DNA of 6,693 nucleotides, from the NCBI GenBank assembly GCA_947175585.1, contig CAMWNL010000098.1, positions 1 through 6,693 on the forward strand, given 5' to 3'. Each line of letters begins with the position of its first letter. Position 1 is the stretch's first letter. Positions 1 to 5,690 of the stretch are shown here, piece after piece. Below the pieces are notes generated by a model, which saw only the letters and a list, made by a program, of their open reading frames with translations, made no database searches and was not told the origin of the DNA. Origin of the DNA: an uncultured Bacteroidales bacterium. Lineage in GTDB: Bacteria > Bacteroidota > Bacteroidia > Bacteroidales > Muribaculaceae. Position numbers and translations under genes: made by a program.

Positions 1-362
1 CGCCTCTCATCTTAAGCGCTCCGTGGGGCTCTGAAACAACCAATAGCTTTCTGAATCTCGGTTTGATGATTGAAACGCCTGGCGACGAAACTCCTGAGAG
101 TATTTTAAAGACATTACAAACCGTTGAGCGCAGAATATCCGATACCCCTCATCGTAATCCTGACGGCAGTTATGCTGATCGTCCGATAGATATCGACTTG
201 ATTGCGGTTGATGATAAAATCATCGACACTCCATCGCTGCAGTTACCTCATCCGCGTATGCACATGCGTGACTTTGTCCTTAAGCCTATTGCAGATCTTG
301 ATCCTTATTGGCAGCATCCCCTCACAGGCAAAACCGCCAAACAAATGCTCGATTCACTATGA
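1..362 (+). CDS. folK: 2-amino-4-hydroxy-6-hydroxymethyldihydropteridine diphosphokinase (HPPK), 3' part
   Basis: This is the C-terminal part of HPPK, the cytoplasmic enzyme that moves pyrophosphate from ATP to hydroxymethyl-dihydropterin just before dihydropteroate synthase in folate synthesis. The frame is open from base 3 at the window edge and stops at TGA 360-362, so the true start lies outside; about 119 residues are visible of a family that is usually about 150-170. Visible family features, in order, are an APWG...N.FLNLG segment (the YxTxPxG..Q.xFxN region of the family), the RPIDIDL motif whose two aspartates match the Mg-binding pair of the RPRxIDxDI signature, and LPHPRMHMRDFVLKPI, matching the conserved PHPR...R.FVL..PL block. 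An internal ATG at 63 is not the start, because conserved sequence continues upstream of it. No convincing terminator follows. The remnant surface-protein gene begins about 85 bp downstream. Confidence 0.93.
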   Translation, partial: PLILSAPWGSETTNSFLNLGLMIETPGDETPESILKTLQTVERRISDTPHRNPDGSYADRPIDIDLIAVDDKIIDTPSLQLPHPRMHMRDFVLKPIADLDPYWQHPLTGKTAKQMLDSL

Positions 363-446
363 TTTCAAATTGTAAGAAAAATTTGTTGACAATAGTTGTT
401 TTGTCGCATTAGATACTTTAGTATTGCGTAAATACAGATTTCATAG

Positions 447-1304
447 AGAATAAATGTAGAAATATGTTTGTTGGTTGGTATAATTACTTTCCCGGCGGAT
501 CATGGTTTTTCATGGGCAGCCTATGAAGACAGCCGCTACAGAATGTTCCAAGGTTACTTTGACGTATTTGATGTAGAGGGTATGGCTCCTTATGTTGAGG
601 ACAATACAGATCCTAATGAAGGTTGGACTAATATCGGCAACGCAACATTTGTGGATGCATGGATTACTCCTTCCTATAAATTTAATGACGGAACTCAAGT
701 AAACCCCTCTGATTATCCTATCGAAGCGACCCTTCAGCAGAATGACGAAATCCCGACTCTATATCGTCTCTTAAATCCCTATTATGATCAGAATTGGCCA
801 ATCGTAAGCATGAATCAGTCTAATAAGACAGGTTATATTGTTTTCGATATTGCCGATCCCGATCACGTAATTGTTAAGGCCGGATATCCTGCAGGTTTCA
901 AAAATTCCAATGGCGAATTCTATGTCTATGGTATTCTTGGATGGCAGATCTGGACTTTTGGATCAAGCTGGGATGATTCTTATCTTCCTGAACTTATTGC
1001 ATACATGGAAGAAGACTATATGCCTTTTGACACCTATGCAGATGGCGTGGTAACAGTTAACATGAGTGTCTTTGATACAAGTGCTAAGTGTGAAAATGCT
1101 TATTCATGGAATAATAACCCTTATGTAGTTTCTACAATTACTTTCCCCAGCGATGATACTAACGGTATCATTGATATCGAGGCAAATCACAAAGCTCCCG
1201 TTGAATAATTCAACCTCCAGGGGCTACGCGTAGATAACCCTGCTGCAGGCCAGTTTGTAATCAAACGCCAGGGTTCTAACGTTACAAAGACTATCGTTCG
1301 ATAA
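447..1304 (+). pseudogene. Remnant of a secreted Bacteroidales repeat-domain surface protein (5'-truncated, nonsense mutation)
   Basis: The frame opens at 447, just after an in-frame TAG at 444-446, and has no ATG before 543; the only near start is TTG at 468. It encodes no signal peptide. Translation enters in the middle of what looks like a repeated domain: the GIITFPADHGFSW segment resembles the later unit end DGVVTVNMSVFDT (around 1042-1080). Between them lies a full unit with WTNIGNATFVDAWITPSY and LYRLLNPYYDQNWP, patterns I recall from long exported proteins of Prevotella and Muribaculaceae. An in-frame TAA at 1206-1208 follows VE. The same frame then continues without a shift as FNLQGLRVDNPAAGQFVIKR... 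to TAA at 1302-1304. This is the C-terminal tail (usually VEYFNLQG/EYYNLQG) of such proteins, so TAA most likely replaced a TAT or TAC tyrosine codon. Function is unknown; the intact parent was probably exported and surface-exposed. A truncated 246-residue product starting at TTG 468 is the alternative reading. Confidence 0.72.
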
Positions 1305-1329
1305 GCAACCATAACAAACTCCGAAATAA

Positions 1330-1370
1330 TATCCCCCTGCTTGACGTGTCAGGCAGGGGGATAATTTTTT
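1330..1370. terminator. Bidirectional intrinsic terminator between the remnant gene and recO
   Basis: An 11-bp perfect stem pairs 1330-1340 (TATCCCCCTGC) with 1353-1363. It can extend inward through TTGA/TCAG-type pairs to a small loop. On the plus strand a run of six T at 1365-1370 follows, and on the minus strand the flank (1321-1329 read in reverse) is T-rich. It lies between the end of the remnant gene (1304) and the convergent recO stop (1380-1382), so it probably ends both transcripts. Confidence 0.88.
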
Positions 1371-1379
1371 AGTACAAGT

Positions 1380-2105
1380 TTAGAACAACTCGGAGACAAC
1401 GTCGAGGGAGTGTAGAGGGGTCAGTTTGCAATAGTGCATGTCATAGTATCGGAGAATACCGTCCAGTAATGTGCGGCGGTCATTACGGGTGAGCTTGACT
1501 CGCTCTATATTCTCGCGAGTGAGACGGCTGAGTAGTTTCACGGCCTTCGCTTCGTCTCCGGTGACCGCGACGTTTGATGATGGCAGGGAGAGCCTCCAAC
1601 GCGCCGCTTCGAGGTCAAATAGAGCCTGAGGTTGCCAATCACTCATGTCCGGCTCTATGCCGAGCGGGATCGTCATGCGGTAGAGTGTCCACAGTGCGAA
1701 ATTTGCGACGCCGCGCGGCCCGGCGCAGTTCAGGGCGTCAACAGTGTCAAAAATCGTCAGTGACAATGCGTCGTCATGAGTTGTGTTACGCAGTAATTTC
1801 TCAAACACTTCTGCCAGAAATAGAGCCATTGCGAGCTTGGTTGGATCACTTATCATCGCCAAGCCTACCTGCATTGGCTTGAGGTCGCGTATAAATATTA
1901 CATCGCGGTCTCCACGTATGTCACATACTCCTTCAAAGGCCGCCAAGGGCATCGTCAATGCTTTGCGTCGACTTGCCTCACGACCTTTTCCGGCCGGCAT
2001 TGCAAATGACACATAGCCGCGTTCGGCGCTCCATGCTGACAATATTGAGCGCGAATCACTGTATTTTATCGTGCGTAGAGCTATGCAGTGTAAAGTTTCA
2101 AACAT
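1380..2105 (-). CDS. recO: DNA repair protein RecO
   Basis: RecO is a cytoplasmic recombination mediator that works with RecR to load RecA onto SSB-coated single-stranded DNA in the RecF pathway of gap repair. The 241-residue product has the normal family length. Its N-terminus (LHCIALRTIKYSDSRSILSAWSAERG) matches the OB-fold start of RecO. A helical C-terminal domain contains LAMALFLAEVFEKLLR and FALWTLYRMTIPLGI. It ends in LHSLDVVSELF, the typical Bacteroidetes RecO ending. No CxxC zinc-finger pairs are visible, which I recall as usual for Bacteroidetes RecO but unlike many Firmicutes members. The ATG at 2103-2105 is supported by an AAAGGAGA sequence 8 bases upstream and by alignment of the N-terminus. 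The gene is transcribed away from the adjacent tRNA-rpsT cluster and shares a terminator with the remnant gene. Confidence 0.95.
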   Translation of the reverse strand: MFETLHCIALRTIKYSDSRSILSAWSAERGYVSFAMPAGKGREASRRKALTMPLAAFEGVCDIRGDRDVIFIRDLKPMQVGLAMISDPTKLAMALFLAEVFEKLLRNTTHDDALSLTIFDTVDALNCAGPRGVANFALWTLYRMTIPLGIEPDMSDWQPQALFDLEAARWRLSLPSSNVAVTGDEAKAVKLLSRLTRENIERVKLTRNDRRTLLDGILRYYDMHYCKLTPLHSLDVVSELF

Positions 2106-2113
2106 TCGGTTTA

Positions 2114-2121
2114 TCTCCTTT
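2114..2121 (-). promoter_or_regulatory. Ribosome binding site of recO
   Basis: On the minus strand AAAGGAGA ends 8 bases before the recO ATG. Strong Shine-Dalgarno sequences are uncommon in Bacteroidetes, and the other genes here have AT-rich leaders without one, so this site stands out and supports the chosen start. Confidence 0.7.
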
Positions 2122-2218
2122 TTTCTTACCTGAAAAGTCCCTTAAATGGTCTTTTGAGGCGTTTTTGAGAATAAAATTACTAAAAAAATCTTAAAACGCG
2201 AGGTATTTCGTGATAATT

Positions 2219-2250
2219 TTTGTCCAATTCCAAAAAAGTCTCTATATTTG
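2219..2250 (+). promoter_or_regulatory. Bacteroidetes-type housekeeping promoter for the tRNA-Glu/rpsT cluster
   Basis: TTTG at 2219-2222 (-33 element) is followed after exactly 20 bases by TATATTTG at 2243-2250, a perfect match to the TAnnTTTG -7 element of the Bacteroidetes primary sigma factor. Transcription would start near 2256-2258, about 13-15 bases before the first tRNA. Confidence 0.85.
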
Positions 2251-2268
2251 CACTCGCTTTCAGCAACG

Positions 2269-2343
2269 ATGGCCCATTCGTCTATCGGCTAGGACGCAAG
2301 ATTTTCATTCTTGAAAGAGGAGTTCGATTCTCCTATGGGCTAC
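2269..2343 (+). repeat. 75-bp perfect direct repeat (pair with 2661-2735)
   Basis: Bases 2269-2343 and 2661-2735 are identical and lie in the same direction with start points 392 bp apart. The identity covers the whole tRNA-Glu gene plus AT before it and one C after it, then ends abruptly on both sides. The repeat is therefore the duplicated tRNA gene itself and not a larger duplicated segment. rpsT lies between the copies. Confidence 0.95.
2271..2342 (+). tRNA. tRNA-Glu (anticodon UUC), copy 1
   Basis: A full cloverleaf can be folded by eye. The acceptor stem GGCCCAT pairs with ATGGGCT, with one G-U at the first pair. The D arm is GTCT...AGGAC. The anticodon stem CAAGA/TCTTG encloses the loop TTTTCAT with anticodon TTC, and the T arm is AGGAG-TTCGATT-CTCCT. 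The discriminator base is A at 2342, and CCA is not encoded (CTA follows), so the CCA end must be added enzymatically. It reads both glutamate codons. The gene lies right behind the promoter and is probably processed from a joint transcript with rpsT and the second copy. Confidence 0.97.
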
Positions 2344-2379
2344 TAAAAATAAAAACGAATAAAGTAAACGAATTAAAAA

Positions 2380-2637
2380 ATGGCAAATCATAAGTCATCA
2401 ATCAAAAGAATCCGTCAGACAGAGTCTCGCCGTCTGCGCAATCGTTACTATGCTAAAACAGCTCGTAACGCTGTCCGCAATCTGCGCAAGATGACCAACA
2501 AGGCTGAAGCAGAATCTAAGTTCCGTGTTGTTGGTGCTATGCTTGACCGTCTTGCTGCCAAGAACGCAATCTCTAAGAACAAAGCTGCTAATCTTAAAAG
2601 CAAGCTTGCTCACCACATTGCTAAATTAGCAGCCTAA
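2380..2637 (+). CDS. rpsT: Small ribosomal subunit protein bS20
   Basis: bS20 is a primary 16S rRNA-binding protein of the small ribosomal subunit, folded as a three-helix bundle. The 85-residue product is about the family length (E. coli has 87). It starts [24 protein letters not shown], matching the basic S20 N-terminus. The C-terminal part, [21 protein letters not shown], is the conserved helix with the K-NKAA..K motif. The ATG at 2380 sits after a very A-rich 37-base leader with no Shine-Dalgarno, normal for Bacteroidetes. It ends in tandem stops TAA TAG (2635-2640). Both neighbours are identical tRNA-Glu genes on the same strand. No separate promoter is seen, so it is probably cotranscribed from 2219-2250 and released as mRNA by tRNA processing on both sides. 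Confidence 0.98.
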   Translation: MANHKSSIKRIRQTESRRLRNRYYAKTARNAVRNLRKMTNKAEAESKFRVVGAMLDRLAAKNAISKNKAANLKSKLAHHIAKLAA

Positions 2638-2662
2638 TAGCGACGGACGCTTTTAGCGCAAT

Positions 2663-2734
2663 GGCCCATTCGTCTATCGGCTAGGACGCAAGATTTTCAT
2701 TCTTGAAAGAGGAGTTCGATTCTCCTATGGGCTA
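2663..2734 (+). tRNA. tRNA-Glu (anticodon UUC), copy 2
   Basis: This gene is base-for-base identical to the copy at 2271-2342, with the same TTC anticodon and no encoded CCA. It starts 25 bases after the rpsT stop codon. No promoter of its own is visible in that gap, so it is probably the last unit of the tRNA-rpsT-tRNA transcript. It ends just before a terminator hairpin. Confidence 0.97.
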
Positions 2735-2738
2735 CATG

Positions 2739-2768
2739 AGATCTCGATTTTAATCGGGATCTTTTTCT
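2739..2768 (+). terminator. Intrinsic terminator of the tRNA-rpsT-tRNA transcript
   Basis: A 10-bp stem pairs AGATCTCGAT (2739-2748) with ATCGGGATCT (2753-2762), with one G-U pair, around a 4-base loop. A T-rich tract (TTTTTCTTT, from 2762) follows. It lies 4 bases after the second tRNA. Confidence 0.85.
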
Positions 2769-2794
2769 TTGTATATATGTCTGACAAGTCAGAT

Positions 2795-2830
2795 AACAAA
2801 AAAGCCTGGTGTGAACCAGGCTTTTTTGTT
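2795..2830. terminator. Bidirectional terminator of the GDPD/COG0523 operon
   Basis: A perfect 16-bp inverted repeat (2795-2810 with 2815-2830) surrounds a GTGA loop. Its GC core AGCCTGGT/ACCAGGCT is flanked by A6 on the left and T6 on the right, giving a U-run on either strand. It lies 14 bases beyond the stop codon of the COG0523 gene on the minus strand and acts as a second stop for rightward transcription from the tRNA cluster. Confidence 0.93.
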
Positions 2831-2844
2831 GGAATCAATTGATT

Positions 2845-4137
2845 TTATTTGGCGAGGCAAGCATCGAGAGCCTCGGTTATCGCGTGGCGGTCAAGATGCT
2901 GACCAATGATAACGAGTTTAATCATGCGGTCACCGTAGGTTTCATCCCAATCGCGCATGAGTCCCGGTTCGCGTTGCATAAGCGCAATGAGTTCCTCTTC
3001 CGGGGCTGTTACATACCAGAATCCTGATTCAGTCAGTTTTTTCTGACGACCGGCTTGCTCAAACAGGAATGACATGTCGAGATTATGTTTGAAATACACT
3101 ATGCCTTTTGCACGGATGATGTTTGATGGCCAATTTTGGGCCAGAAAACGGTCAAATTTGTGGAGATCGAAGGGTTGGCGACGGTAGTACACAAATGTCT
3201 GAATACCGTATTCTTCTGCTTCTCCTTCACCGTGGTGGTGATGATGATGGTGGTGACATGTGCAGTGCTCATCATCACAGTGATCATGGTCATGGTCGTG
3301 ATCGTGATGATGATCCTCATGGTCATGATGGTGCTCGTCCTCGTGTTTATGATGGTGGTGGTGTGGATGGTGAGCCTCCTCCTCTTCTTCTGCACTTACG
3401 GCTCTCTCGATTTCGTGAACCCAGGCTGCAGATGTCGCTACTTTTTCAAAGTTGAACAGTTTTGTATCAATGATATCCTCAAGGGCTACATCAGCGTAGT
3501 CACACTCAATTATACGAGCTTTGGGCTGAATGGCACGGATGATAGCACGGATATGAGCGGCTTCCTCGGCTGAAACTTCCGAGATTTTATTAAGAAGGAT
3601 GATATTACAGAACTCAATCTGTTCGATAATGAGATTTTCGATGTCTTCCTCGCCTTTGTCGGGACGCGAGAGGCTATCACCGCATCCAAACTCGTCACGC
3701 ATGCGTAGCGCGTCTACAACCGTCACAATGCAGTCAAGTCGTGGTATGCCGTGGGCGGTGTATTGCTCGTCCATCATACGCATGGAAGTGATTGTCTGTG
3801 CGATCGGCGCGGGTTCGCATATGCCGCTTGCTTCAATAACTATGTAGTCGAATCGTTGAGATGCAATCAGGTCGCTGAGTTGCTTGACAAGATCCATCTG
3901 AAGTGTGCAGCATATACAGCCGTTTTGCAGCGCTACGAGGTCGTCAGAGTTTTGATTCTGGCCGACAACTCCTCCTTTCTGGATTAGAGATGCGTCGATA
4001 TTAACTTCACCGATATCGTTTACTATAACGGCAAATCGAATGCCTTTACGATTGGTGAGAATATGGTTGAGCAGGGTCGTCTTACCGCTGCCGAGATAGC
4101 CTGTGAGAAGCAGTACGGGTGTTTGATTTTTTTCCAT
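2845..4137 (-). CDS. COG0523 (CobW/Zn-chaperone-like) GTPase with a histidine-rich linker
   Basis: This is a 430-residue P-loop GTPase of the G3E family COG0523, whose members insert or deliver metals (zinc, cobalt or others) in the cytoplasm. The Walker A motif is GYLGSGKTT (13-21). The family metal-binding motif GCICC (73-77) carries its three cysteines at C74, C76 and C77, and the Walker B-like strand is YIVIEASG (98-105). The base-recognition motif reads NKIS (183-186) instead of NKxD. Residues 256-302 contain 28 histidines and three cysteines. A C-terminal CobW_C domain follows from about 311 (YGIQTFVYYRRQPFDLHKFDRFL to the end, with the conserved KG..YF at 344-349). The ATG is 2 bp after the stop codon of the upstream phosphodiesterase gene, implying one transcript and coupled translation. 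Histidine-rich linkers are typical of the zinc-related subgroups, but the metal and client are not shown by sequence. Confidence 0.93.
   Translation of the reverse strand: MEKNQTPVLLLTGYLGSGKTTLLNHILTNRKGIRFAVIVNDIGEVNIDASLIQKGGVVGQNQNSDDLVALQNGCICCTLQMDLVKQLSDLIASQRFDYIVIEASGICEPAPIAQTITSMRMMDEQYTAHGIPRLDCIVTVVDALRMRDEFGCGDSLSRPDKGEEDIENLIIEQIEFCNIILLNKISEVSAEEAAHIRAIIRAIQPKARIIECDYADVALEDIIDTKLFNFEKVATSAAWVHEIERAVSAEEEEEAHHPHHHHHKHEDEHHHDHEDHHHDHDHDHDHCDDEHCTCHHHHHHHHGEGEAEEYGIQTFVYYRRQPFDLHKFDRFLAQNWPSNIIRAKGIVYFKHNLDMSFLFEQAGRQKKLTESGFWYVTAPEEELIALMQREPGLMRDWDETYGDRMIKLVIIGQHLDRHAITEALDACLAK
3232..3372 (-). other. Histidine-rich metal-binding linker within the COG0523 protein
   Basis: This stretch codes for residues 256-302: 28 histidines among 47 residues, mostly separated by Asp and Glu. 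It includes a five-His run, repeated HDHD units and a final eight-His run, and C287, C292 and C294 lie just before that last run. It is preceded by an EEEEE stretch. It links the GTPase and C-terminal domains and very probably binds several metal ions. The DNA is low-complexity (repeated ATG/GTG triplets on the plus strand), so its length may vary between strains, and long frames on the other strand are artefacts. Confidence 0.9.
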
Positions 4138-4139
4138 AA

Positions 4140-5609
4140 TCAGAAATTAACTATTATGTCGGAAACTACGGGAAGATGGTCAGAAGCGGTGTTTTGGGCC
4201 GGTTCGGGGACGAAACATGATTTAAGCTGGAAGTTTTCTTTCGGATATCCGAAGATGAAGTCGAGTTTATCTTGAGGCACGTCAGCCGGCCACGTCTTGC
4301 GGTCATTTGTTAGCTCTTTCATTTTTGCTTTGATTGATTCTATATAAATTTGACCGTTGGTAGCATTAAAATCTCCTGCAAGGAGAGCCGGATAGGGTGA
4401 TTGAGTTAGTTTGTCGGCAACAAAACGAGCTTGTTTTTTACGTGTATCGTGATCGCGGTAATCAAGGTGTGTGCAGGCAAACACTATCTTATGATCAGGT
4501 AGCTCAAAAGTGCCTATGAGTAGTGCGCGAGGCTCTTCGTTGCCGGGATTGGGAAGCTCGAATTTCTCAATCTTTTCTGCCGGATATCTTGACAGAATAC
4601 CTATGCCATAGTAACCAGGTCCGAAGTCAATGGCGCGTCCATAATATCCGAACATGCCTGTTCGCTGTGCAAGTTCAGTAACGTAGTTGAGTCCGTTGTT
4701 GTGTTTGGAGGCTGCGCGGTTAGTGTTGACGTCTACTTCCTGAATCGCAACAAAATCTGGATTATGGGCCTTTATTTCAGCTGCAAGGCGATCCATGTCG
4801 GCAAGTTCGCCGAATCGAAGGTTATATGTCATAATCTTCATTTCTTTTGGGGCGTATGCCTCTTCTACTAATTGCATTGCGAGTTCCGGATCATCTGTTG
4901 TGATGAAATCGGCGCCGTGATTGATGCAGTATTTAAGGTCTGCAGGAGAATTGACTGTCCATATATTGATAGTCTTGTCTAAAGCGCGCAGTTCGTCAAA
5001 CCATTGAGGATTTGTACGGTAGACACTGATGTGATAGTCTGCACCGTCACCACCGATTTTGTCAAGCATAGCCGGTTCGGTTGCTGATAGAAATTGCACG
5101 GGGCGGCCACTCATTGCTACAAGATTATCAAAAGAGTTACGTGAGAATGTGATATAAGAAGTGCGGTCTGTCAATCCCTTTTCAGTAATCATGTTGATAG
5201 TCTTTTCCACTGCTACGTCTTCCCGTTTCGGGTCAGTATGGGTCTTCATCTCTACGACCAAGTCAGGTTTCAGACCTTTGGCCACCTCAAGGTAGCTGTC
5301 GAGAGTCGGTAGTGGTTCACCGTTAGCCAGACGAAGTTTCGATAGAGTTTCAGAGTCTGATTTCTCAATGTTGACACCCTTGAAATCCGGGTCATGGTTG
5401 ACATAAAGAACATTGTCAGCCGATATCCAGACATCGAGCTCAACAGCATCCGCACCGATAGAATCGGCTTTGACAAGTGCTCTGATTGAATTTTGAGCAG
5501 AGCCTGGAGCATTCCAGTATCCGCGATGCGCCACAACTTGGGGACGAGCAGCAGACATTGTAAGTGTCCCGGCTACTGCAAAAGCAAAAGATAGAAGTCT
5601 TAAATTCAT
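4140..5609 (-). CDS. Exported fusion: glycerophosphodiester phosphodiesterase + endonuclease/exonuclease/phosphatase domain
   Basis: This is a 489-residue two-domain hydrolase. A signal peptide covers about residues 1-21 (hydrophobic core LLSFAFAVAGTLTM, then SAA), so it acts in the periplasm or outside. No lipobox cysteine is seen. The first domain (about 24-250) is a GDPD TIM barrel: H28-R29-G30, E57 and D59 in AVELDV, H72-D73, E120 and K122, and the late W217/ITTDDP block. This family cleaves glycerophosphodiesters to glycerol-3-phosphate plus an alcohol. The second domain (about 257-487) is an EEP fold with all key residues: N263 in MTYNLR, E291 in AIQEVD, H381, D413 and N415 in GDFNAT, D450, and S476-D477-H478. 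EEP members include DNase I, sphingomyelinases and inositol phosphatases, so the substrate is open. It is followed after 2 bp by the COG0523 GTPase gene and has its own promoter at 5660-5690. Confidence 0.92.
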   Translation of the reverse strand: MNLRLLSFAFAVAGTLTMSAARPQVVAHRGYWNAPGSAQNSIRALVKADSIGADAVELDVWISADNVLYVNHDPDFKGVNIEKSDSETLSKLRLANGEPLPTLDSYLEVAKGLKPDLVVEMKTHTDPKREDVAVEKTINMITEKGLTDRTSYITFSRNSFDNLVAMSGRPVQFLSATEPAMLDKIGGDGADYHISVYRTNPQWFDELRALDKTINIWTVNSPADLKYCINHGADFITTDDPELAMQLVEEAYAPKEMKIMTYNLRFGELADMDRLAAEIKAHNPDFVAIQEVDVNTNRAASKHNNGLNYVTELAQRTGMFGYYGRAIDFGPGYYGIGILSRYPAEKIEKFELPNPGNEEPRALLIGTFELPDHKIVFACTHLDYRDHDTRKKQARFVADKLTQSPYPALLAGDFNATNGQIYIESIKAKMKELTNDRKTWPADVPQDKLDFIFGYPKENFQLKSCFVPEPAQNTASDHLPVVSDIIVNF

Positions 5610-5641
5610 GATTTATTGTAAGTTAATTTAAAAATTATTCG

Positions 5642-5672
5642 TTGATTATTAATCTATTACAAAGGTAATCAA
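5642..5672. repeat. Nested short inverted repeats over the operon promoter, possible operator
   Basis: Three palindromes overlap the -7 element and start site. TTGATTA (5642-5648) pairs with TAATCAA (5666-5672). GATTA-T-TAATC covers 5644-5654. ATTAC-AAAG-GTAAT covers 5656-5669. They sit where a repressor could block transcription. The sequence is AT-rich, so chance is a real alternative, and no known regulator box is matched with confidence. Confidence 0.35.
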
Positions 5673-5690
5673 ATTCTCGCCACGGTCAAA
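5660..5690 (-). promoter_or_regulatory. Bacteroidetes-type promoter of the GDPD-EEP/COG0523 operon
   Basis: On the minus strand TTTG (5690-5687) is followed after 19 bases by TACCTTTG (5667-5660), an exact TAnnTTTG element. Transcription would start near 5652-5654, giving a leader of about 45 AT-rich bases to the ATG at 5609. Confidence 0.82.

Noticed and set aside
366..385. CAAATT/AATTTG hairpin after folK as a terminator
   Set aside because: The stem is only 6 AT-rich pairs and no T-run follows directly.
395..426. Possible promoter for the remnant gene: GTTG at 395-398, 20 bases, TAGTATTG at 419-426
   Set aside because: Both elements deviate from the TTTG / TAnnTTTG pattern and the gene behind it has no proper start. 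In AT-rich DNA such a match is easily accidental.
464..526. Short frame from ATG 464 to TGA 524 coding 20 residues, overlapping the start of the remnant gene in another frame
   Set aside because: It is not a signal peptide and it lies in a different frame from the conserved protein. It looks like chance, not the lost 5' end.
1574..2194. Several plus-strand frames across recO and its leader
   Set aside because: They lie opposite a well-supported recO gene, have shadow-like Arg/Ser-rich or mixed composition and no recognisable domains.
2159..2199. GCGTTTT / AAAACGC inverted repeat upstream of recO
   Set aside because: Seven pairs around 27 bases of AT-rich DNA, with no matching promoter elements beside it; likely chance.
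2271..2735. The duplicated tRNA 3' ends as attachment sites of an integrated element
   Set aside because: The repeat is the complete tRNA gene, and the only gene between the copies is rpsT. No integrase or mobile genes are present.
2781..2792. CTGAC-AA-GTCAG palindrome between the two terminators
   Set aside because: It is too short, with a 2-base loop, and lies between convergent transcription units where a regulatory role is unlikely.
3099..3573. Long Met/Val/Ile/Thr-rich frames on both strands across the histidine-rich linker
   Set aside because: They are by-products of the repeated CAC/CAT/GAC codons of the COG0523 gene read in other frames and show no domain pattern.
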